This document shows, piece by piece, positions 50,186 through 57,156 of a stretch of DNA of 64,000 bases. Source of the stretch: Oscillospiraceae bacterium (GTDB lineage Bacteria > Bacillota > Clostridia > Oscillospirales > Ruminococcaceae); NCBI GenBank assembly GCA_018380115.1, contig JAGZUF010000010.1, positions 20,830 through 84,829 of the forward strand. Reading direction: 5' to 3'. The first letter of the stretch is position 1; each line of letters opens with the position of its first letter. The notes beneath the pieces were generated by a model, which ran no database searches, was not told the DNA's origin, and saw nothing but the letters and a program-made list of their open reading frames with translations. A program made the position numbers and the translations under genes.

Positions 50186-51142
50186 ATGGCGCGCACAAGG
50201 GCCCTGTACGCGCTGGCGCTGGCGGGGGCCTATGTGTTTTATTGCAATTATTACGGCTTTTTCGCCGTGCTGGTGCTGCGCTGTGCGCTGGCTGCGCCCG
50301 CCGTGTCGCTTGCGCTCGGCGCACTGGCTGCGATGTGCACGCGCGTGTACATCGAGGCCCCGGCAGAATGCCGTATAGGCCAGGCGGGCGAAGTGCATGT
50401 GTGCTGTACGGGGCGCTTTCTTCCCGCGCGCTTCGGCGGGCGGCTGGAGGCCTGCGCCCTTCTGACGGGAGAAGTGAGGCGCACGCGCTTTTCCGGCCGC
50501 GCGGAATGGGCCTGCCCGGCCGACACTGCACACTGTGGCTGTATGCGCTATACTTTGGCGCGCGCTTGGGCGGCAGACCCGCTGGGCCTGTTCCGCCTGC
50601 CGCTGCGCAGGCCGCAGGCCGCTGCTGTGACGGTGTGGCCCGTGCCGGAAGCGCCGCACCCCGCGCCGCCCATGCCGAACGCATTGGCGGCCGAGGGCTT
50701 CGCTGCCAAGCCGGGCGGCGGATATTCGGAGGAGCACGATTTGCGCCCCTACCGCCCCGGCGACGCGGTGAACGCCATCCACTGGAAGCTTTCGGCCAAA
50801 GCGGACGAGCTTATCGTGCGCGAACCGCTGTGCCCGCGCGGGCTGCGCGCCGCCCTTTTGCTGGATGCGCGCGGCACCGCCGCCGAGCGGGACCGCGCCC
50901 TTGCCCGCCTTCTGTGGATGGCCAAGGCTCTGCTGGCGGCCGGGGTGCCTCACCTTGTGCTCACCTTTGCCGATGGAACAGCCTGCGCAGCCTCCCTGCA
51001 GGTGGAGGACGACCTGACGGCCCTTTTTCGCCGGCTTTTGGCGCAGCCTGTGCCGCAGGGCGCCCCGATGCATGCCCTGCCGCCGCAGCTTCGCGCCCAG
51101 TGGCAGTACACGGTGCATGGGAAGGAGGCGCCCCATGCCTGA
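50186..51142 (+). CDS. DUF58 domain protein
   Basis: 318 residues: two N-terminal hydrophobic stretches (about 5-25 and 28-50), a beta-rich middle, and the DUF58 signature HDLRPYRPGDAVNAIHWKLS near 190-210. A VWA-like C-terminal half (AALLLDARG) follows. Begins one base after the MoxR gene and overlaps the next by eight bases. Function within these clusters is not established. Confidence 0.85.
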   Translation: MARTRALYALALAGAYVFYCNYYGFFAVLVLRCALAAPAVSLALGALAAMCTRVYIEAPAECRIGQAGEVHVCCTGRFLPARFGGRLEACALLTGEVRRTRFSGRAEWACPADTAHCGCMRYTLARAWAADPLGLFRLPLRRPQAAAVTVWPVPEAPHPAPPMPNALAAEGFAAKPGGGYSEEHDLRPYRPGDAVNAIHWKLSAKADELIVREPLCPRGLRAALLLDARGTAAERDRALARLLWMAKALLAAGVPHLVLTFADGTACAASLQVEDDLTALFRRLLAQPVPQGAPMHALPPQLRAQWQYTVHGKEAPHA

Positions 51143-53462
51143 CGGAAGGAAAATGCGCCCTGCACAGCCGCCCGGCACACAGAGGGGAGCCGGGCAGGGA
51201 CGGCCTGCCGCAGTGCAGCAGGCGCTTGCGCGCACCCTGCTGGCGCTGTGCGGCGTATATGGGGCCGTGTTTGGCCTTGCGCAGGGCTTTGCCCTGGAAA
51301 TGGATGTGCGCCGCGTAGCGGCCTTTTGCGCGGGCGCTGTGGCAGTGTGCATGCTTGTTCCCGCGGGTGTGCGCCTTGTGCGCCGTGGCGTGCCGCCGCG
51401 CCGCCTGTGGGTGAGAAGGGCCTATCTGTTCACCGCCTGGGCAGCCGCGCTGGAGCTTTGGATGTGGAGGGCGCAGCCTGTGCGCCTCGGCTTCGAGCTT
51501 TTGTGCGCGCGCATCACGCAGGAGTACAGGTTTTACTATGCGTGGGTGCCGCAGTGGTACCCGCGCATGCTCTCGGCCGGTGCGGCACAGGCGCGTGAAC
51601 TGTATACTGCCTTTTTCTGCTGGCTGGCCTTGCTGATGGCAGGGCTTGTGTGCATGGCCCTGGCGGCGAAAAGGCGGGCGCTTTGGGGCATATTGGCCAC
51701 GGCTGTGTCGTTCTGCCTGCCTTTGGTGGTTACGCGGGCAGCAGGGCCCGGCCCTGTGTGCGCCATGCTGGCCTTCTGGCTGGCGCTGGTGTTCTCGCAG
51801 CCGTTTCATGCCATGGGGGCAGCCCGCGGCGCGCGGGCCGCGCTGCTGGCCCTGCCTGTGGTGCTGTGCGGCGTGCTGGCGCTGTATCTGCCCTTGGACA
51901 AGGCCGATTATTCGCGCCCGGCCTGGGCGCTGGATTCCTGGCGCACGGTGCTGGAATGGAGCGCAGGGCTGCCCGGCCAGTGGGGCACGGGCGCGCAGGC
52001 TGCGCTGGATGGAATGCCCACGGCTTTGGTGCGCGTGGGCAGCCGCGGCGCGCAGGACCTGACCGTCGCCGGCCCAAGCTATACCGGCAGGACGATGCTT
52101 CATGTGGAATGTGATGCGGACGGCTTTTTCTACCTGCGCGGGGCCAGTGCGGGCGATTACACCGGCCATAGCTGGCAGGCAGGGCGCGTGCTGCGCATGG
52201 CGGGCGGGCAGACGGCCTCGCCCCTCACCTATGCCGCGCGCTTTGCGGGCGGCACGGGCCGCAGCACCATGACGCTTCGGCCTGTGGGGGACGGCACCGG
52301 CCTGTGCTATCTGCCCATGTACCCGGCAGGGGTGCAGCATGCGGAGTTTGAGGGCGACGTGTACGCGCGGCTTGACGGGGAAGAGGCACAGGTGGCCTTT
52401 GTAAGCCAGCCCGGCAGCGGCGCGCCTGTGGCGCTGCAGAAAGAGGAACAGGCCTATGCCGCCGCCGTGCGCGAGGCATATACACCCCTGCCGGAAGACA
52501 CGCGCAGCGCCCTGCGGGAGCTGGCCGTGCAGGCGGGCATCCACCCCGGCTCCGGCACCGAAACGCTGGCCCGCCAGGTGGAGGCGTATATAGAGCAGGC
52601 GGCGGTTTATGACATCGCCGCGCCGCGCCAGCCTGCACAGGAAGATTTTGCCGTGTATTTCCTTAAGCAGGGAAAGCGCGGCTGGTGCATGCACTTTGCC
52701 ACGTCGGCGGCCTGCATGCTGCGCGCGCTGGATGTGCCCGCCCGCTATGTTTCAGGCTATGTGTGTACGGTGGAGGATGGTGCGGCGGAGGTGCCGGATT
52801 ATGCAGCTCATGCCTGGGTGGAGTATTATGTGCAGGGCCGGGGATGGCTGATGCTGGACCCCACGCCGCCTGCGGGCATACAGGCCGCTGCACAGGGCGG
52901 GCAGGCGGCCCCCGCCGCCTCTGGTGCAGAGAGCGCAGGCAGCACACAGGCGCACGCTGCACCCGCACCGCAAAGCGCCGGTACGCCGGTGCCCCAAACG
53001 CAAAGCAGCGGGGCACCGGGGCTCTCTTCTTCCGGCCGGGGCGGCCTTCCGGGCGCCCCGGAAGCACCCGGCGGGCCCGGCGCGCATGCTGCAGGCTTGC
53101 CGCCGCCGGTGAGACGGGCGCTTGCGGGCGCGGCGTGTTCTCTGGCGCTTGTTCTTGCCATATGCCTGTCTGCGGCCGTGCGCCGCGCGCTTTGCCTGCG
53201 GCGCCGCCGGGCCCTGTTTGCGCAGAACACCTGCCGTGCGGCCCTTGGCCTGTACCGTTATGCGCTGCGCCTGAACGGCGGCGCGCCCCTGCCGGAGCAT
53301 ATTGTGCTGCTGGCGGAAAAAGCGAAGTTTTCCCGCAGCGGGCTTTCGGCACAGGAGCTGGAGGCCTTGCGCGGTTTTGCCGCCGCACGCGCAAGGCGGC
53401 GGCGCGAACAGACTGCTCTGCCGCGCCGCCTGTGGGATATGTGGGCCTTATGCCTGTATTAA
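51135..53462 (+). CDS. Membrane-anchored transglutaminase-like protein (TgpA type)
   Basis: 775 residues. Roughly five or more membrane segments fill residues 30-265. An outside transglutaminase core follows with the expected triad Cys518 (RGWCMHFA), His559 (DYAAHAWVEY) and Asp575 (WLMLDPTPP). A Ser/Ala/Pro/Gly-rich linker (about 590-655), one more membrane helix and a basic cytoplasmic tail finish it. TgpA relatives are cell-surface transamidase- or protease-like enzymes. AAGGAGG precedes the ATG. Confidence 0.85.
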   Translation: MPDGRKMRPAQPPGTQRGAGQGRPAAVQQALARTLLALCGVYGAVFGLAQGFALEMDVRRVAAFCAGAVAVCMLVPAGVRLVRRGVPPRRLWVRRAYLFTAWAAALELWMWRAQPVRLGFELLCARITQEYRFYYAWVPQWYPRMLSAGAAQARELYTAFFCWLALLMAGLVCMALAAKRRALWGILATAVSFCLPLVVTRAAGPGPVCAMLAFWLALVFSQPFHAMGAARGARAALLALPVVLCGVLALYLPLDKADYSRPAWALDSWRTVLEWSAGLPGQWGTGAQAALDGMPTALVRVGSRGAQDLTVAGPSYTGRTMLHVECDADGFFYLRGASAGDYTGHSWQAGRVLRMAGGQTASPLTYAARFAGGTGRSTMTLRPVGDGTGLCYLPMYPAGVQHAEFEGDVYARLDGEEAQVAFVSQPGSGAPVALQKEEQAYAAAVREAYTPLPEDTRSALRELAVQAGIHPGSGTETLARQVEAYIEQAAVYDIAAPRQPAQEDFAVYFLKQGKRGWCMHFATSAACMLRALDVPARYVSGYVCTVEDGAAEVPDYAAHAWVEYYVQGRGWLMLDPTPPAGIQAAAQGGQAAPAASGAESAGSTQAHAAPAPQSAGTPVPQTQSSGAPGLSSSGRGGLPGAPEAPGGPGAHAAGLPPPVRRALAGAACSLALVLAICLSAAVRRALCLRRRRALFAQNTCRAALGLYRYALRLNGGAPLPEHIVLLAEKAKFSRSGLSAQELEALRGFAAARARRRREQTALPRRLWDMWALCLY

Positions 53463-53527
53463 AGCCGGGGGGATTTTGCGCCTTTGCCGCACGGAGAAAA
53501 ATACAAACGGCGTTTGCCGAAGGGAAG

Positions 53528-53935
53528 ATGAATAAAATGGAAAAGCTGAAAAAGGAATGGCCGCACATGGCTGTGCTGGGCGCTTCCTTCCTGCTGCTGC
53601 CCGCGCTGGCGGTGCTGACGGGGGAGGGCGCAGTAATGGTGGTGCTTCTGCTTTTGGTGTTCCCGCTGGAAAGCCTGCTGTGCAGCTTTTTTGCGGGCAA
53701 AGCGGGCGGCTTTGCATGGTGGTTCTTTCTGGCTACCGGCGTGCTGTTTACCGCAACGGTTCCCCTATATTACAACGGCACCGCGAATATCTATGGCGGC
53801 GTATACGCGCTGATGGCGCTGGCGGCAAACGCCTTCGGCGCATACATCGCCAGCGATAAGGGCACGCCGGATATGAACTGGAAGCGCAGGCAGGCGCAGA
53901 AAAAGGCGGCCAGGCCGCCGAAAAAGCTGCGCTGA
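53528..53935 (+). CDS. Hypothetical small membrane protein
   Basis: 135 residues with four hydrophobic segments (about 14-33, 35-55, 60-82 and 88-107) and a strongly basic tail ending KKAARPPKKLR. No family recognised. ATG 53528 lies close to GAAGGGAAG; ATG 53537 is an alternative start. It sits 65 bases after the transglutaminase gene and may belong to its operon. Confidence 0.6.
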   Translation: MNKMEKLKKEWPHMAVLGASFLLLPALAVLTGEGAVMVVLLLLVFPLESLLCSFFAGKAGGFAWWFFLATGVLFTATVPLYYNGTANIYGGVYALMALAANAFGAYIASDKGTPDMNWKRRQAQKKAARPPKKLR

Positions 53936-53959
53936 ACGCCGGTCCCAAAAGCTGGGCAC

Positions 53960-54366
53960 ATGCGATATAATGCCATGATACCGGAGCTGACTGTGTTCGG
54001 CATCCAGAAAACAGAGAGGTTTTATTTGGACATACCGGGCTTTCGGCTGGAATATGGGTGCGAGGAAGCTTACTTTCTGTTCGCTTCCTTCGGGGAAAGC
54101 CGGTTCATACTCGAGCAATTCCATGAAGACGGCCGGAACACGGGCAGGCTGTGCTGCCCGCTGGGGTGCGGTGCGAAAATTTCCATAGCGGCAGAAGAGG
54201 CAGAGGCTCTGTACAGGCGTTTGCAGCATCAGGACGCGGCAGTTTACCGCGGCCCGTCCATCCGGGCCGCAGTATGAAACCGCGGACGGTGTGGCAAAGC
54301 GGAAGGCATTCCTTTTGCAGGCCCCGGCCAGCTGCCTGCTCCGCCTCACCCATGCTGGTAAGGTAA
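53960..54366 (+). pseudogene. VOC/glyoxalase family protein, frameshifted
   Basis: The first frame reads MIPELTVFGIQKTERFYLDI, FILEQFHEDGRNTGRL and EAEALYRRLQ, a VOC (bleomycin-resistance-like) protein. It stops at 54277, but from about 54273 another frame continues YETADGVAKRKAFLLQAPAS and CLLRLTHAGKV, the expected C-terminus. So one intact gene of about 130 codons has lost its frame once near 54270. Whether this is decay or a sequencing error cannot be told here. Confidence 0.65.
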
Positions 54367-54370
54367 ATAG

Positions 54371-54410
54371 ACCAAGGGGGCCCGCGCCTTTCGGCGTGAG
54401 CCCCCTTGGT
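54371..54410 (+). terminator. Terminator-like hairpin after the VOC remnant
   Basis: ACCAAGGGGGC and GCCCCCTTGGT form the stem, with a second CGCC/GGCG stem above a mismatch. The T-tract is weak. Repeat copy 1 follows directly. Confidence 0.6.
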
Positions 54411-54680
54411 TTGCTTTGTATGCTTTAGGGAAATGACGCCCCCCAGGTCTGCTGGGGAGAGTAAAAAAGCTTTGGCTTCCAGCATCGAGCGAAACGGGAA
54501 GAGATGAACAACTTTACGATTGCCAGAAAGATAATCTTGGATAAACGGCGCCCGTTTACGGGCCGTAGGGCAAGTGATGCAGGCGGCGGATTTTTTCAGC
54601 GCCTCTTGAGAAGCTTGCCGGCAGTATGCCCTTTCAGGGCTTACTCAGGCTCCCCAGTAAAGCCGGGGGGCCTGAGTAGC
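54411..54680 (+). repeat. Intergenic repeat element, copy 1
   Basis: About 250-270 bases. It begins with a CCCCCCAG/CTGGGG hairpin and GGAGAGTAAAAAAGCTTT, then AGCATCGAGCGAA, then AGAGATGAACAACTTTACG. It ends with a TACTCAGGC...GCCTGAGTA hairpin near 54641-54678. From 54431 to about 54551 it matches copy 3 at 63881-64000 with roughly ten differences, several of them in the first hairpin loop. No protein function is evident. Confidence 0.65.
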
Positions 54681-54916
54681 GAAACGCCCCCGGCTGTGTT
54701 GTGGAGAGTAAAAAGGCTTTCGCTGCCAGTTCCGTGCGAAGCGGGATAGGGTATTCAATACCAAAAAGGTGTATCACGCAACGGGAAGAACCACGTTTAC
54801 AGGAGGCGGAGCAAGCGATGCAGGAGACAGAGAATTCAGTGCCTCTTGAGGATTGCCGGTACGATACCCTTTCAGAGCTTACGCAAGCCTCCGGCTTTGC
54901 CGGGGGCCTGACTGTG
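54681..54916 (+). repeat. Intergenic repeat element, diverged tandem copy 2
   Basis: Follows copy 1 directly in the same direction. Shared blocks are GGAGAGTAAAAAGGCTTTCG, GCGAAGCGGGA, GGCGGAGCAAGCGATGCAGG, CAGTGCCTCTTGAGGA and CCCTTTCAGAGCTTACGC, in the same order. It ends in a GCCTCCGGC/GCCGGGGGC hairpin. It is clearly more diverged than copies 1 and 3. Confidence 0.55.
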
Positions 54917-54920
54917 TATT

Positions 54921-55196
54921 TTAAGCTTCCGCCAACACGTCTGCATATTCCGGGTGCTTTTCAAACCACGCTGCGGCGTAGCTGCACACAGGCACGGCCT
55001 TTTTGCCGCCTGTGCGCAGATGCTCTGCCGCGCGCTGCATCAGCTGGCCGGCCATACCCTGCCCGCGCAGAGCCTCGTCTACAAAGGTGCGCGTGATGGC
55101 CGCTGTGCCGCCTTCCCCTTCGGGAAAGCATACCTCGGCCAGCACCCTGCCGTTTTCTTCATATACGATGCTGTTTTCCTTCGTGATAAAAGCCAT
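54921..55196 (-). CDS. GNAT family N-acetyltransferase (YjdJ-like)
   Basis: 91 residues, the minimal GNAT domain of the YjdJ/PF14542 type. YEENGRVLAEVCFPE gives the first strands, and TFVDEALRGQGMAGQL is the acetyl-CoA pyrophosphate loop. The end, YAAAWFEKHPEYADVL, is typical. Substrate unknown. AGAGAGGTGATG precedes the start; its promoter overlaps that of the divergent MarR gene. Confidence 0.88.
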   Translation of the reverse strand: MAFITKENSIVYEENGRVLAEVCFPEGEGGTAAITRTFVDEALRGQGMAGQLMQRAAEHLRTGGKKAVPVCSYAAAWFEKHPEYADVLAEA

Positions 55197-55219
55197 GTCA
55201 CATCACCTCTCTGCACAAG

Positions 55220-55248
55220 AGTATACCGCATCTGCGCTTGACAGGCAA
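55220..55248 (-). promoter_or_regulatory. Promoter of the GNAT gene
   Basis: On the minus strand TTGCCT, 17 bases, TATACT (55225 down to 55220), 24 bases before the ATG. Its -35 hexamer shares a base with the -35 hexamer of the opposite promoter. Confidence 0.6.
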
Positions 55249-55285
55249 GCGGCGGCATGATATAACCTAATTATATAATATATTA
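55238..55285 (+). promoter_or_regulatory. Promoter and AT-rich operator of the marR-flavodoxin operon
   Basis: TTGACA (55238-55243), 17 bases, TATAAC (55261-55266) is a strong sigma-A match. Just downstream TAATTATATAATATATTA (55268-55285) is an imperfect inverted repeat of the size bound by MarR proteins, positioned over the expected start of transcription. Autorepression by the MarR product is a reasonable inference. Confidence 0.6.
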
Positions 55286-55313
55286 CATAAATGAGAGGAA
55301 AGAGAAAAACGCT

Positions 55314-55796
55314 GTGAAAGAGAATGAGGGAGGAAGGCAGGCCCCGCGCATGCCCGCCTATGGGGCGGAATATCTTCTGTTCGGCGCCCTGCTGGCATAC
55401 GGCAACCGCCTTCAGACACTGGGCGACGGTTTTTATACAGAGGTCACCACAAAGCAGTGGTTTCTGCTGGCATGCCTTGAGCTGTTCGAAACGCCGCCTA
55501 CACTGGGCGAGGTGGCGGGTGCCATGGGCTGTTCGCACCAGAATGTAAAACAGCTTGCCCTGAAGCTGGCGCAAAAGGGGTATGTGCTGTTCCGGCGCGA
55601 TGCGGCTGATGCACGCCGCACGCGCGTGTTGCCGGGCCCGGCCTGCGCCGCGCTGCGGGAGAATTACCTCCAAAAACAGCAGGCGTTCATACATGCGCTG
55701 TTTGCGGGCGTGCCGCAGAAGGATATAAAAGCGGCGCTGGATGTAATAGCAAAGCTGGATGAAAACATGAGGGCCATGCAGGAGGGGGAAATATGA
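55314..55796 (+). CDS. MarR family transcriptional regulator
   Basis: 160 residues from a GTG start. The winged helix has LGEVAGAMGCSHQNVKQLAL as recognition region and RRDAADARRTRVLPG as the wing. The N- and C-terminal helices would form the dimer. Its stop overlaps the start of the flavodoxin gene (ATGA), so it probably controls that gene and itself. Confidence 0.88.
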   Translation: MKENEGGRQAPRMPAYGAEYLLFGALLAYGNRLQTLGDGFYTEVTTKQWFLLACLELFETPPTLGEVAGAMGCSHQNVKQLALKLAQKGYVLFRRDAADARRTRVLPGPACAALRENYLQKQQAFIHALFAGVPQKDIKAALDVIAKLDENMRAMQEGEI

Positions 55797-56344
55797 ACAC
55801 AGTGGTGCTGTATACTTCGCATTACGGGGCCACGGAGCGATATGCCCGGGCGCTGGCCGCGGCGCTGGGCGCGCCCTGCTTTGCGCTGGGGGAAGAGGAT
55901 ATGCAGGCCGTGCACCGCGCCGGGCGTATCGTATATGGCGGCGGCCTGTATGCAGGGGGCGTGGCCGGGCTTTGCAGGGCAAAGAAATATTTTCCCGGCA
56001 AGGACGTGTTTCTGTTTACTGTGGGGCTGGCCCAGACGCAGCAGCAGGCGGTGCGCGATGAAATAGAGCGGCAGGTGCAGCGCGGCCTCGGCCCGCGGCA
56101 AAGCCTTGCGCCGGGGCGGCTGTTCTGCCTGCGGGGCGCCTTCTGCTTTGAGAAGCTGGGCCTTGTGCACAAAACTATGATGCGCATGATGCGCCGCATG
56201 CTGCTGAAAAAGGGCGGCGGGATGACGCAGGACGACAGGGCGCTGCTGGCCGCCTTCCGCACGCCGGTAGACTTTGTGGATGTTTCCGCGCTGGCCCCGC
56301 TTGTAAAGGCCTGCGGCGTGCCGTACAGAGAAGCAGGAAAATAA
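55793..56344 (+). CDS. Flavodoxin domain protein
   Basis: 183 residues. VVLYTSHYGATERYARALA is the FMN-phosphate loop, and IVYGGGLYAGG and FLFTVGLAQ follow as in the flavodoxin_5/HemG-like group. An electron-transfer or menaquinone-linked role is possible. Cotranscribed with marR; a terminator follows. Confidence 0.8.
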   Translation: MNTVVLYTSHYGATERYARALAAALGAPCFALGEEDMQAVHRAGRIVYGGGLYAGGVAGLCRAKKYFPGKDVFLFTVGLAQTQQQAVRDEIERQVQRGLGPRQSLAPGRLFCLRGAFCFEKLGLVHKTMMRMMRRMLLKKGGGMTQDDRALLAAFRTPVDFVDVSALAPLVKACGVPYREAGK

Positions 56345-56389
56345 AGCGTGCGGGCTCTGCAGCCGGCACGCGATGCTTATGGGAAGAGC

Positions 56390-56438
56390 AAAAGGGCCGG
56401 GCGCGCGCCTTGCAGGCGGTGCGTTCCCCGGCCCTTTT
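56390..56438. terminator. Bidirectional terminator
   Basis: AAAAGGGCCGGG and CCCGGCCCTTTT pair over 12 bp, with internal GCGC/GCGT pairing possible in the loop. Symmetric A and T edges serve both the flavodoxin gene and the converging small gene. Confidence 0.8.
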
Positions 56439-56470
56439 CCGTGCGGATGCGCGGCAGGCCGCGCGCGGGG

Positions 56471-56668
56471 TTACCCCTGGGGGAATTCCTCTTTGCTTTT
56501 CACGCGGTGGGCCACGGTGTGCGGCGCCTCCACCACACCTTTGGCGCAGGCTGCCTGCCCCTGGTTCGTATAATACAGGGCCGGGCGCATGCCGCCCTCA
56601 GCCAGCGCCTCCATATGCTTTTGTGCCTGTGCCGGGCGCGGCCCGGGTTTTTTGCATTCATGCTTCAT
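56471..56668 (-). CDS. Hypothetical small protein
   Basis: 65 residues from the ATG at 56668, preceded by GAAAGGAGCGAGGCACC. The product starts MKHECKKPGPRPAQAQKHME, is hydrophilic and has a CAKGVVEAPHTVAHRV segment; no family recognised. It converges with the flavodoxin gene on a shared terminator. A good ribosome site supports it, but it could be fortuitous. Confidence 0.45.
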   Translation of the reverse strand: MKHECKKPGPRPAQAQKHMEALAEGGMRPALYYTNQGQAACAKGVVEAPHTVAHRVKSKEEFPQG

Positions 56669-56731
56669 GGTGCCTCGCTCCTTTCCCATCTAGCATGCCC
56701 GGAAAAATGCGCTGCATGCGCCGGCATGCCC

Positions 56732-56760
56732 TTTACATTCTCTTTGCGCCGTTTTATACT
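56732..56760 (+). promoter_or_regulatory. Promoter of the PII-like/antiporter operon
   Basis: TTTACA, 17 bases, TATACT, 35 bases before the ATG of the PII-like gene. Confidence 0.6.
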
Positions 56761-56795
56761 GGATACCGGAATGTGGAAAGAAGGGAAGGATATCC

Positions 56796-57137
56796 ATGAA
56801 ACTGTTGGTGTTTGTGCTGGATAAGGTGGAGAATCTGGAACCTGTGCTGAACAAATTCGAGCATATCGGCATCAGAGGCGCCACCATTCTGGAGAGCAAG
56901 GGCATGGCCCGCGCGCTGGAAAGCTATTTTGACGGCTCGTTCCTGGGGTCTCTGCGGGCCGTGATGGAGCCGGACCGTGAAGATAACCGTACGGTGTTTG
57001 CTCTTTTGAAGGATGAGGACGTGTCCCGCGCGCTGGATGCCATCGAGGCAATCAACGGCAGCTTTGACGCGCCGGGCACGGGTGTGGCGTTCACTCTGCC
57101 CGTGGCCGATGTGCGCGGCCTGAATAAGAATTACTGA
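56796..57137 (+). CDS. PII-like regulatory protein
   Basis: 113 residues with the ferredoxin-like plan of PII/CutA proteins: MKLLVFVLDKVENLEPVLNK for the first strand and helix, IGIRGATILESKGMARAL for the second strand and loop base, and a GSFDAPGTGVAFTLPV segment in the position of the nucleotide B- and C-loops. The classical T-loop uridylylation motif is absent. It is followed after 19 bases by a cation/proton antiporter gene, so it may sense a nucleotide and control that transporter. Confidence 0.65.
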   Translation: MKLLVFVLDKVENLEPVLNKFEHIGIRGATILESKGMARALESYFDGSFLGSLRAVMEPDREDNRTVFALLKDEDVSRALDAIEAINGSFDAPGTGVAFTLPVADVRGLNKNY

Positions 57138-57156
57138 GAACAGAGGTGTATCACAG

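Noticed and set aside
53965..53973. GATATAATG as a -10 box for the VOC gene
   Set aside because: It lies inside the first codons after the ATG, so it cannot serve this gene, and no -35 match lies upstream.
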